A stretch of 64,000 nucleotides of DNA from positions 2,542,001 to 2,606,000 of the forward strand of contig OX337230.1 of NCBI GenBank assembly GCA_946965045.2, given 5' to 3'. Both the position numbers and the translations under genes were made by a program. The stretch's first letter is position 1; every line of letters begins with the position of its first letter. Origin of the DNA: Epithemia pelagica. Lineage: Eukaryota > Bacillariophyta > Bacillariophyceae > Surirellales > Surirellaceae. Of this stretch, positions 18,801 through 26,885 are shown one piece after another. Under the pieces are notes generated by a model. That model was not told the origin of the DNA. It was given only the letters and a program-made list of their open reading frames with translations, and made no database searches.

Positions 18801-20308
18801 GTTTGGGTGGAGGCGACACCCAACAAGTAATCTTCGAAACTGGGCATATCTTCCAAGGCACGCATGTAGAGTTCGTAATAATTTTTGGGTGTCAACTTGA
18901 CGGAAATTCCCGTATTGGCCAAACTGGGCAAGGCGGCCGAGGCGGCTCCCGAGGCGGACGCGGCCGCCGCCGACGAATGGGGTGGAACTCCCAATTCTCC
19001 AGCCATGTAGGCCGCACGTTCCAAGACGGTGGGCAAATTGTTTTGGTCCATGGCTTGACGCATATAATAGGCATGTTCTTGGACCTTGCGTGTCGCATCG
19101 GTCAAGAGACGTTGCTGAATGGCTTGAGCGGGGGGAGTCGCGGTTGCGGCCATGCCATGGGCAAGCTGTGGTTGTCCGTGAGACAGAGACATGGGTGGCT
19201 GTTGTTGTTGGGGTTGAGCGGATGGAACTGACATGGTAGACCCATAGACCGATTGTGCTTGTGGTGGCTGCTGCTGCTGAGGAGGAGGAGGTTGTCCATA
19301 TCCAGGTGTGGTGGCGGCGGTGGCAATGGTACTGGCACCAATGGACTGATCACTGGAGGGAATCCGAGCTTGTGTGGTTTGAGGCGGTGGATACGGTGGT
19401 TGTTGCTGATGCTGTTGTTGCGGTGGTGGTGGTTGTTGCGCAGGAGGACGCACCATGGTTGGCTGCTGCTGCTGCTGCTGCGACGCAATGGGTGGAGGTA
19501 CCACCACCGTGGCGGGAGGTGGAGCGACTCCCCGCACCATGGTAGCACCTGCTGCCGCATGCGCTTGAGCGGAGCGAGCGGCATACCCACCACCGGATGC
19601 CATGGGTGCTGGTTGTGGTTGCCCCGGTTGTCGCGGTGGCGTCACAATGGTACCACCTCCTCCTCCATAGGAAGCGGGAGCCGTACGAGAAGGAGAGGCC
19701 ATGGTAGGAGTCGTTGCTGTCGAAGCGTACGCTTGAGCGGACCGAGCGGCATAGCCGCCTGCCATGGGTGCTGTTTGTTGCGGTTGTTGTTGTTGCTGCT
19801 GTGGTGGTGGCTGTTGCTGTGGTTGCCCATAGGGATTGTTCGACAGTACCGAAACCGAGGGTTGTCCAGAATTGTAGGTGGCATAGGCTTGTGCCGATCG
19901 ACTGGCATAGGATCCTGGAGCGGGAGCCGCCATGGGAGTAGGATTGGAAGGCGCAGCAGCATAGGATGGCGTCATTGTTGCGGCACCGGGTGGATTCGTA
20001 TTGTTGTTGTTCATTATCATCATTCCCGAGGCACCCAACGATGCTCCTCCCTGTGGCGGATACATGGAAGAGGGTGGTCCTGGTTGCGGTTGCTGGGGAT
20101 AATAGGGCATTCCTCCTCCAGGAACAGCAGCTGGCGGTGGCGGTGCCGCGGCATAGCCACCCGCATCCCCAATGGTACCACCCATGGGATTATTCTGGTT
20201 CATCCACGAACCACCGCCCACCGAGGACGAGGCCACGGACGATGACGAACCTCCTCCTCCCGGTGCTGTCGGAGGGGGCTGCGTCGGCCTGGGATAATTG
20301 GGATCCAT
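15827..20308 (-). CDS. VPS35: Retromer subunit VPS35 with long N-terminal extension
   Basis: This 1493-residue single-exon ORF starts at ATG 20308. VPS35 similarity starts near residue 396 (QQRLLTDATRKVQEHAYYM) and includes YDCVQYCPRVLSRLYLQI (the PRLYL region that contacts VPS26 in other species) and NPIRGLFLRNYLLTVLRDKLPD. The C-terminal half keeps the alpha-solenoid character. VPS35 is the scaffold of retromer, which recycles cargo from endosomes to Golgi or plasma membrane. The usual length is ~790 residues. The excess comes from a Pro/Gln/Ala-rich N-terminal tail of ~395 residues with three copies of a YAxRSAQAxA motif, and a Glu/Lys-rich insertion of over 100 residues near 1160–1290. 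Antisense ORFs here are shadows of the low-complexity tail. Confidence 0.93.
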   Translation of the reverse strand: MDPNYPRPTQPPPTAPGGGGSSSSVASSSVGGGSWMNQNNPMGGTIGDAGGYAAAPPPPAAVPGGGMPYYPQQPQPGPPSSMYPPQGGASLGASGMMIMNNNNTNPPGAATMTPSYAAAPSNPTPMAAPAPGSYASRSAQAYATYNSGQPSVSVLSNNPYGQPQQQPPPQQQQQQPQQTAPMAGGYAARSAQAYASTATTPTMASPSRTAPASYGGGGGTIVTPPRQPGQPQPAPMASGGGYAARSAQAHAAAGATMVRGVAPPPATVVVPPPIASQQQQQQPTMVRPPAQQPPPPQQQHQQQPPYPPPQTTQARIPSSDQSIGASTIATAATTPGYGQPPPPQQQQPPQAQSVYGSTMSVPSAQPQQQQPPMSLSHGQPQLAHGMAATATPPAQAIQQRLLTDATRKVQEHAYYMRQAMDQNNLPTVLERAAYMAGELGVPPHSSAAAASASGAASAALPSLANTGISVKLTPKNYYELYMRALEDMPSFEDYLLGVASTQTAATTTGMDAAASAFGVPPPPPSLCYTMREIYDCVQYCPRVLSRLYLQISAGSALIRSGEVGPKWVLQDLIQAVKCEQNPIRGLFLRNYLLTVLRDKLPDDSSTATSSPVETAAQEQTDNGSTPNLLERGTVKDSYQFVMENFMEMNKLWVRLQHLPGDGNTKEIKKRRERERNDLRILVGTNLVRISQLEGVTSQIYGQAILPRVLDHIVTVGDPLSQAYLMDCLVQVFPDEYHIETLPILLNVCPRLRDKVNIRTILQGLMDRLANYLADEELLDESDTNQVKLTLARDSFGMFEECVQKVYNARGPKLTSKEVIRLQTALLQFSLKCYPGNMEQIARCMGACVAALQQANASYEAPTTPTAAPTTPAPMGPLDDVSVVELEKLLSIPLESLALRVLELNTYSQLIVFLPWANRRAVAQTMLQAVDKAGSPPKNLQEIHQLFCIIEPLTRSEMAARADPSPPPPPPQAPPPPPPTTETVPHSEPTARATELMAGLGVSVEPTPSSTEAPTTTPPTMMIPPKRILEFGDANFPQGPMTMEIEKECALVSKLVHLLNHENTDVVYEMLDMAREHFRRGGRLRASQTLVAVLFASLKLVRRIHGPTQPKDKENEQSFPDDKERTEVDAKATPSEDKDQTEKTEPPKDEGNDKEEKEEESKETKEEDGEDVKAAEPTEPQPVEEETKNEGVDDDTKQEGSPDEETAADNKTSQEETQPSSDEANKEEATLKAEEGPKEEEEAAKLVSARQVFVFIQETIVLLSKANAEVAVKLFLEAALTADNFAAGEESAIYAPVAFELLSQSFSAYEERMDGSNSNAQRRSVTSMIGALLTCKSLNESNYEGLITKTAQLSAKLVDKSDQCQMVAQCAHLFFPVSGRSSYSNPQKALECLQRSLKVADACTSTNASQVFLFVDLLEHYVFFLEHKNPSVSAAYVTGLAALVKEYLRNATDARAVSDARAQYLALLREIQRKKGLEPTAELFASVEVDTAGI

Positions 20309-21331
20309 CGTCTCGACAAATCAATCACTCCTTTTTTATCTTGTTCTGGTTCAGAGTTCTTGGACTCTCGGCAATTGCACTAGGTATTGGCGTTTGAAAT
20401 GGTTTGGGTCGTGTGAAAGATCCACTCGCTTCCCCTCTCTGTTTCCTTGGCCTTGGATGCCTTTTCACTCACTGTTACTCCAGAATTACGCAATCTCTCT
20501 CTTGCTTCCTTGGATATGATAGATTACAGAACAAAGCCCGACAAGGGAGTCTTTGGGTCTTCCTCTTTTAGCTTCTCCTCTGTCACGTTGCTCTTTGGAA
20601 GATTGGGAATCCAGCCGCACCACCCAAAAGATGCGTTGAGAGTTGAGAATGAGAAATCTACTACCGATCTGTTTACTTTCTCTGATCACTATTGTTCAAT
20701 TTGTAAAACCCAAGGTTAAAACGATGGAGTGTGCATGACCTAGGTCCCGTATCATTGTTGAATCACGAATAAAAAGAAAAACTACTACCTACCTCTATGC
20801 TACTCCTAGTTGTTGCTTGTCAACCCATATGGTGATGAGAGACAATACGGATATAGAAAGCTTGCAGGAGTTGTTCGAGTCACAAGATATAGGCATACAG
20901 AATCCCTTTCCACATGATCCTCGAGTACCTTTCAGAGTCAGAAAGAGAAATGGACAAAATCAAAAGGAATACATCAGCTTACGAACGTCTTCCACAACCA
21001 ATGCGTTTTCTCCACATACCCAAACAAGAAATGTTTCGCAAGTTTCCCTTACCGTCTGTTGGGTGATTCCCGACTCTCCACATGTGTTTCCCTTTTTGTT
21101 TGGCGTTGTGACGCAATTGGCATTGAAGCCTCTCTCAAACTGAATAGTGTCTGGTCCCCACCTTCCATGCGGCGGGAACAAGATTCTTCTACCCAGCCTC
21201 TACCCAAGACCTTGAGCAAGCGACTTGTTGTTGTTGTGTTCACCACCCATCTGCACGTTTGCTCAAAGGAATTGTCGCAAGGACAACAAAACATTTTGTC
21301 GGTGTCATTCTCAGCCTCGAATGCAGAAATA
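20309..21331. other. Intergenic spacer between VPS35 and the WBP4-like gene
   Basis: About 1 kb between two minus-strand genes. Short ORFs exist (for example 20817–21143 plus), but none has recognisable motifs or a convincing start. It probably holds the VPS35 promoter and the 3' UTR of the upstream gene. Confidence 0.5.
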
Positions 21332-22885
21332 TTAATCATCATCTGCTCCCGATAGTGTTCGTTTGTTTTGTGGACCCCGCTTTTTCTTGTTCTTTTTAAA
21401 GGCCACCGTCGTTCCACTCTTGGCCAATTTCTTGCCCCATTCCGTCGCGCCAATCTTGGCTTCCGCATGAATGTTAATGCCCTTGTAATCGCTAATACCA
21501 CCACCATTGCTGCTGCTTTGCTGATCGTGATGGTAGGCACCCAAGGCGGAATCTTGCGCATTCATCGCCTTGACTTGTTCCATGCGTCGTATGGAATCTT
21601 GTTTGGCTTCTTGTTCCGCCGCTTGGATAGCGTCGCGACGAGCTTGACGCAATCGTTCCCGTTCTTGTCGCAACTCTTGCCGGACAGTCGTTCGTTTGAC
21701 ACTCACCGTCGACCAAGCGGACAACCCCGTAGATTCCTGCTCCTGCGATATCGTCGTCCCACTACCCTCATGCTCAGATGTTTGAGTCCTTACATGTACC
21801 GTTACTTGTTCTTCTTCGCCACCATTGGCCATGATGCGAGCCTCTTCGAGACTGGTGGGTCGTGGGTCGTCCTCCACATTGGCCGTAGTGGCATCCGCCA
21901 AGGCGATTCGAATACGTGGCAACGGCACAGATCGTTCCAAGGTTTCTTGATTGTCGCTCGATTCGAGCAAGTAGGCCACATCTACGACCCATCGCGTTTC
22001 GTGGCGGTCCTGGTCCCCCAACAATGATCCACCACCACGACCACGACGAACGGCCACCACCAATCCATCCAACCACAAGTAATGATATTGAATTCGACGC
22101 TGCTCTTCGGCACTGGCTACCTTGGATCCAGACCAAATTTGAATCGGCATGTCAGGTTCCAACAAATCGCCAAAGGTGACACCTTCCAAGTAGGTTGTAG
22201 TGGTTTGGGTAGGAGGAAGAGTCTCGGAGGAAGAGTCGGGTGACCTGGTCGATGATAGACCTGTCGTGACTGTGTAATATCCTTCCGCGTCACCAATCAC
22301 TCGTCGTTTTCCTGCTGTCCTTGCTGTATCGGAATCCGGGGCACCTAATGGCTGGTTGTGGTTGTGGTCGTCGTCCGATGCGCGACTCTTTTTTCGATTT
22401 TCCCACTCCTTCCTTTCTTGTTGTTTCAGTTTCCGTTTCGATGCCTCGGACGATGGATTGTTTGTACTAGCAAGAGCCGTATATCCGTGTTGAGGGAACA
22501 ATGGGACTCCACTGGGTGCCGAAGAGGCCATGGGAGGCATGGACGAAACGGCATGTCCTGCTGGGGTGGCATGGTCAGCGGATGCAGTGGGAAAATGTCC
22601 AATATCTTGAATATGCGATTGCAAGGCAACGGATTGTATGTTTTGTAGGTAGCCTTGTATTTTCTTGGCTTGTTGTTCTTCCTTGGCTCGATCCTGTCGT
22701 TTCTGTTGCAAGGCCAACTGTACATTTTCCTGGTGCTTTTTGCCATTTTCGTGCAGCAGGATCGATTGTCGATCCGATCCCATCCACACATTGCATACCG
22801 CGCAATAATGACGTTCACGATTCCTCCACGGTTCATTGCCGCCGGGATGTTTCTTGGTTCTCTGTCCGGCGATGCCTCTCATCAT
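21332..22885 (-). CDS. WBP4/FBP21-like spliceosomal protein with U1-type zinc finger
   Basis: 517 residues from tandem ATGs at 22885/22882. The open frame extends upstream but would overlap the divergent methyltransferase. Near the N-terminus, WRNRERHYCAVCNVWMGSDR and ILLHENGKKHQENV form a matrin/U1-C type C2H2 finger, as at the start of WBP4. It is followed by a charged helix (QQKRQDRAKEEQQAKKI). Later come a folded central region (GVTFGDLLEPDMPIQIWSG) and a second basic helix. The C-terminus TEWGKKLAK…VAFKKNKKKRG resembles the WBP4 tail. WBP4 joins the spliceosomal B complex. I see no WW domains, so this may be a divergent or minimal form. Confidence 0.75.
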   Translation of the reverse strand: MMRGIAGQRTKKHPGGNEPWRNRERHYCAVCNVWMGSDRQSILLHENGKKHQENVQLALQQKRQDRAKEEQQAKKIQGYLQNIQSVALQSHIQDIGHFPTASADHATPAGHAVSSMPPMASSAPSGVPLFPQHGYTALASTNNPSSEASKRKLKQQERKEWENRKKSRASDDDHNHNQPLGAPDSDTARTAGKRRVIGDAEGYYTVTTGLSSTRSPDSSSETLPPTQTTTTYLEGVTFGDLLEPDMPIQIWSGSKVASAEEQRRIQYHYLWLDGLVVAVRRGRGGGSLLGDQDRHETRWVVDVAYLLESSDNQETLERSVPLPRIRIALADATTANVEDDPRPTSLEEARIMANGGEEEQVTVHVRTQTSEHEGSGTTISQEQESTGLSAWSTVSVKRTTVRQELRQERERLRQARRDAIQAAEQEAKQDSIRRMEQVKAMNAQDSALGAYHHDQQSSSNGGGISDYKGINIHAEAKIGATEWGKKLAKSGTTVAFKKNKKKRGPQNKRTLSGADDD

Positions 22886-23024
22886 TGCCAAAGTTGAAAG
22901 TGGGCGGAAGATGTCGTGCATGGAATACGCGACCCATATACTTCTAACGGTCGCTCTGGGTCGCGGAGGAGTGCAGGTGCGTATGCACGCGCAGGTGTCA
23001 TCATTCGACTTCGACGACGACGAG

Positions 23025-24197
23025 ATGAACGACATGGCAACCACCAAACCGTCAACGTCTAAGATCCTCTGCAACCCTTCTCTATCCACATTACTTGTAG
23101 TTTGGAGCTGCGGATCCCTTTTGTTGACCCGTTCCTTTTGCCCTTCGCCCATTCCCACGAGAACATTACGTTTTCCGTCATGGGGGACGACGGGTTTGGT
23201 GGTGGCTACCCATTCACTTCCACAGGACAATCTGGAGCAGGGTGAGGTGAATCGCACCCATGATGATGACATGGAACTGAGCGGTGACAACGTTCTGACT
23301 GATTGGGTCGTGGAAAACTTGGAAACATCGGACAATTTGGTGACACGGGCATCCGAAGCCCAAGCAGGAGAAAACGATACTCTTCCTGTTGCAGGCCTTC
23401 CAATTGCAGATTTTCTGATTCTGCCTGCGGGTGCCTCCAGTGCGACTAAAGCTGCTGATCACGGAGATTTCCCTTCGACAAGCTCAAACAACACATCCTC
23501 GTCAAACCAACGGAAGGAAATACGATTGTTGTTAGGTCGCTATGGATGGGGCACAGGTGTCCATCCAACGACTCGCTTGTGCCTAGAATGGATTGCAAAA
23601 ACAGTGAAAGGTGGTGAAGTCTTGTTGGACTATGGCTGTGGGAGCGGTATTTTGAGCATTGCCGCATTCCACTTGGGGGCGCACATGTGTCGAGGAGTCG
23701 ACATTGAAGCCGAAGCCTTGATCACTGCCACTCGGAATGTGCATCTCAACCACTTTGGAGAAAGTGAAGCCAGCAGCAACAGTAGTATCTCTGACCGATT
23801 GGAGACGCAATGGTACGCTCACCATACACGCGAGGTACTGCCGTATGGTTTTACCGATCCACCAGTCGACATTGTCTTGGCCAATATTCTCATTGGACAG
23901 CTCGTCCGTCCCTCAATGATTGCTGCCCTTACGTCCAATGTTCGTGATGGTGGGCTGCTATGCTTTTCGGGGATTCGTCCCGGGTCCGAGGTTGAATCTC
24001 TCATGGAGGCATACCGTCCGCACAATGTAGAGTTTTTGGAGTGTGACTATGAGGAATTGGCGGCAGTGGATTGCCAAGGCAGTTTAGAATCCTATGGCTT
24101 TGATTGTGGAACATGGGCTCGAGTAGTCGGACGAAAAAAGCCGCAACAAAGTCGACAGCAGGACGTTCTTGACATGAGTGAACTTGCCATTCAGTGA
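23025..24197 (+). CDS. prmA: Ribosomal protein L11 methyltransferase (PrmA-like), probably organellar
   Basis: The start is taken at 23025 (MNDM); the next ATG at 23034 has the better context (GACATGG). Length is ~390 residues. The frame extends further upstream but would overlap the divergent gene. The first ~55 residues are Ser/Thr/Pro/Arg-rich with a hydrophobic stretch, consistent with organelle targeting. The methyltransferase core has GRYGWGTGVHPTTRLCLEWI, the SAM-binding loop LLDYGCGSGILSIAAFHLGA, acidic GVDIEAEAL, and the post-loop VDIVLANILIGQL (family-typical DxVxANI). PrmA trimethylates ribosomal protein L11. A plastid or mitochondrial site is inferred from the N-terminus. The start is ~140 bp from the divergent WBP4-like start, implying a shared promoter. 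Confidence 0.85.
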   Translation: MNDMATTKPSTSKILCNPSLSTLLVVWSCGSLLLTRSFCPSPIPTRTLRFPSWGTTGLVVATHSLPQDNLEQGEVNRTHDDDMELSGDNVLTDWVVENLETSDNLVTRASEAQAGENDTLPVAGLPIADFLILPAGASSATKAADHGDFPSTSSNNTSSSNQRKEIRLLLGRYGWGTGVHPTTRLCLEWIAKTVKGGEVLLDYGCGSGILSIAAFHLGAHMCRGVDIEAEALITATRNVHLNHFGESEASSNSSISDRLETQWYAHHTREVLPYGFTDPPVDIVLANILIGQLVRPSMIAALTSNVRDGGLLCFSGIRPGSEVESLMEAYRPHNVEFLECDYEELAAVDCQGSLESYGFDCGTWARVVGRKKPQQSRQQDVLDMSELAIQ

Positions 24198-24284
24198 ACG
24201 AAAAAAAGACACCCAGACGATTACGCTGACATTTCCTGGGTATATGTACCATAGACACAATTTCAAACCATTTCCGATGAAATA

Positions 24285-24514
24285 AACTTCCTCGAGGACC
24301 CTTACCGTCTGGAACTGCTTCCACCTAACAAATCATTTGGAGATCTTTGGACAAAACGCACAAGAAAACGTCTGTTCTTGATGCTAGCACCAGAGAATTG
24401 CCTCTACATCCTGTTGACCACAGTAAACAGGAATCGGTAGAAAAAGTTCAATATTATGTAGAACATTGGGGCACACCGTATGCTCGTTTTCTGGATTTTG
24501 CTCAACAGGAATAG
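24285..24514 (+). other. Possible coding remnant
   Basis: Two adjacent frames read as plausible protein: FLEDPYRLELLPPNKSFGDL from 24288, then, after a one-base shift near 24345, about 55 codons ending at TAG 24512–24514 (VEKVQYYVEHWGTPYARF). There is no match I recognise and no proper start. It could be a decayed gene or chance. Confidence 0.2.
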
Positions 24515-25014
24515 AAAAGTTTTGCATCCAGATAGATGGGAGCGCACTCTGTGAATGCGACGAATGAAAGCGGCGACGTGTCTAGATAGAACGACTTATC
24601 CGCCTTATGTCTTACATCTGAATTCATTGTAACGAGTGTATACATAGATCAGGTGTCTTCAGAATCAACTTAAACCACTGATGCATCGTTGTGTTTCTAT
24701 GATTCCTCATCCGGAAGCAAGAGATTGCTCGTTTTGTGAGCGGAGGTACACCACCGGGCTCGTCTAACCTCCTCTTTATGGTGATATCAATGTATCGGCG
24801 ATTTCTCAACGGTCCACGGCTCTAAATAGCTTAAAGATACATAACAGTCACTTGCAAGACCAAAAATATTGGCACGTGTGATGACCAAATTTGCCCCGCG
24901 TACCTCCCTTCGGTTGCATCTTTCTTGACAATGAACTGATTGCTTCATTGTTGTCATTGAGTTCCGTGACCTCTTCTTTGTCCCTTGTATTTGCACCGAT
25001 CTCTCGAACTGAAA

Positions 25015-25365
25015 ATGAAGGATACTGGGGCTTTGGAGGATCACAAGCTGCATGAAACCATGTCAGCATCCGATGACGGAAAGGGTACTTTTTCCGACTT
25101 TATGTTGAACTGTGGTCAGAAGCGCAAGCAGTTGACAGAAGAAGCCATCAATCACAAAGATCAAATGATCAAGCTGCAAAATGAGATGAAGAAACTTCAA
25201 GACGAATTTACAAAACACGAACAAGGATTGAAAAGAAAAGAAGCAGAAATGAAAGGTTTGGACAAGGAAGAATTGGAAAAGCTTCAACAGCGTGCTGATG
25301 AACTGAAAAAGAAGACAACACCGATGAGCTGGAGTTTGTCTCCCAACCTTGGAAACTGGTCGTGA
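25015..25365 (+). CDS. Small coiled-coil protein, unknown
   Basis: 116 residues from ATG 25015 (context AAAATGA). Residues ~40–105 form a highly charged heptad-rich coiled coil (Lys/Glu/Gln, for example MIKLQNEMKKLQDEFTKHEQ). I do not recognise the family. After the coiled coil, a different frame reads on as DELEFVSQPWKLVVREVTKK with a hydrophobic end (LWPFLLAFSL), stopping near 25417. The annotated C-terminus may therefore be produced by an indel in the AAAAAGAAG run at about 25309–25317. It is flanked by RPL37 on the same strand. Confidence 0.45.
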   Translation: MKDTGALEDHKLHETMSASDDGKGTFSDFMLNCGQKRKQLTEEAINHKDQMIKLQNEMKKLQDEFTKHEQGLKRKEAEMKGLDKEELEKLQQRADELKKKTTPMSWSLSPNLGNWS

Positions 25366-25376
25366 GAGAGGTGACA

Positions 25377-25988
25377 AAGAAGTTGTGGCCTTTCCTTCTT
25401 GCCTTTTCGCTTTGATCGAGTTCTGGAGATCTATCCTACAAATACTAGAGTGAAGAAAGGGCTAAATGAGTTGTCTTATGTTCCTAAGAGTTTTGACAGA
25501 ATTAACAGTCCGTAGTCCGTTGACTCATAATGTATGTGGGCGTAGGCCCTAGTCCTACCAACGATAATCCACACCGAATTGAGCACAGATCCAGAGATTA
25601 TGCAGTTACCTTCAGTCAACCGCACATGAGAAGGTGGCTCTGTGTACGCGAAATTCAACCTAGATACAGCAAAGCGTACCTTAAACAAGAAAGTACCTTG
25701 GGCGGTGCTTCCTTCGCAGGCATGTGTGAATAAACGAAAAAGAAGTTGAGTTAATGATAAACTTCTTACAACTACTCCTTCATGCCACATGAGAGTGGAT
25801 AGTTTGGATCGTGAGACTCACTTCCCGGGATGGGAGAAAACCTTTTCAGTCACGAGTCTTTCATACCGCTTACCGCTTTACTAGTAGCTTTTTTGGCCCG
25901 ACGCCGACCCCATGAGTAACTGTGCGTATCGGGTTGTTGTCTCTTATCAACTCATTGTACCTACAGCTTCCAGAACAACAGCTCAACC
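25377..25988. other. Intergenic spacer upstream of RPL37
   Basis: No gene recognised. It includes the RPL37 promoter and 5' UTR; short minus-strand ORFs here have no features. Confidence 0.5.
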
Positions 25989-26405
25989 ATGGTAAGTCTG
26001 AAATGAGAACTAATCGTCCGAAGCACGAAGGCAGTGGATTGGCGAACTGCAGTATCTTGGAAACCCCGGTCGACGTCCCAAAATTGTTTGTTCTATCATC
26101 TCACATACTTGTTGTTTCGTTATACTTTTTTGTAGACGAAAGGTACCACATCATTTGGACATCGCCACAACAAGTCTCACACAACTTGCAGGCGATGTGG
26201 AAAGGTTTCGTATCACATTCAAAAGAAACGGTGCGCATCATGCGGATACCCCAATCCGAAAATGCGTACTTTTAACTGGGCGCTCAAAGCCAGAGGTCTT
26301 CGAACGAATGGTACGGGACGTATGCGATACATGAAAACAATGACACGCCGATTTAAGAATGGATTCCGAGAAGGCACACAAGCAAAGAAGCAAATCGCAA
26401 AGTAA
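25989..26405 (+). CDS. RPL37: 60S ribosomal protein L37 (eL37)
   Basis: Two exons. Exon 1 is the ATG alone (25989–25991). A 144-bp intron (25992–26135, GTAAGT…TGTAG) follows, then exon 2 at 26136–26405. The product is 90 residues: [40 protein letters not shown] and so on, ending KKQIAK. The C2C2 zinc ribbon (CRRCG…CASCG) and the [20 protein letters not shown] tail are diagnostic of eL37, which binds at the exit side of the large subunit. An intron right after the start codon is common in ribosomal protein genes. The gene is invisible to simple ORF calling. Confidence 0.95.
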
Positions 26406-26859
26406 ACATTGACCATTTACGCCTCCATCATACCTCCTATATTGAATATTCACATGATCATGATTCCAGGGATTGATTCATCTGGGAAATTTCGTTCCCC
26501 TCTAGTGTGACAATATGGAATAGATCCCATCGCCTTATCCTTTTCATGCATCGGAAATTTCTGGATGTAGAGTTATCTCCATTGTGGCCTTGGTACAGTT
26601 CTCTTTCCCTCTCGTGCTCGTGGTGTTCGCTTGTAGTTGTGAAAGTGGGGATGAGTCTTCCCTCATCCTATTCATATATCGGGATTCAACTTGCGAGGTT
26701 GTCGACGTTTAGGGGTATACTCCAGTTCTCTTCTTCCTCTCGTTCCTAGTCGCGGCGTTCGCTTCTACTCCTAGTTGGCAGAGGGAGAAGAGCCGATCTG
26801 TATCCTATGCAAGGGTCTGGAATTCCGGACACAAAAGTTGTCTACGTTATGGACTTACT
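26406..26859. other. Spacer between convergent RPL37 and threonyl-tRNA synthetase
   Basis: 3' ends of two convergent genes. It contains TC-rich imperfect direct repeats with a period of ~130–140 bp (described separately); otherwise nothing recognised. Confidence 0.5.
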
Positions 26860-26885
26860 CTAGCTCTCTTTTTCCTCTGGCTCTG
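26566..26885. repeat. Imperfect ~135-bp direct repeats reaching into the ThrRS 3' end
   Basis: A block like GTTCTCTTTCCCTCTCG with a following GTTCGCTT segment appears near 26598, again near 26728, and a third partial copy lies at 26862–26880 within the last codons of threonyl-tRNA synthetase. Similarity is modest. It suggests the gene's 3' end was duplicated outward and has diverged. Confidence 0.4.

Noticed and set aside
18176-20245. Long plus-strand ORFs (330–351 codons) antisense to VPS35
   Set aside because: They are shadows of the low-complexity Pro/Gln/Ala coding strand, rich in Trp/Arg/Leu runs with no motifs.
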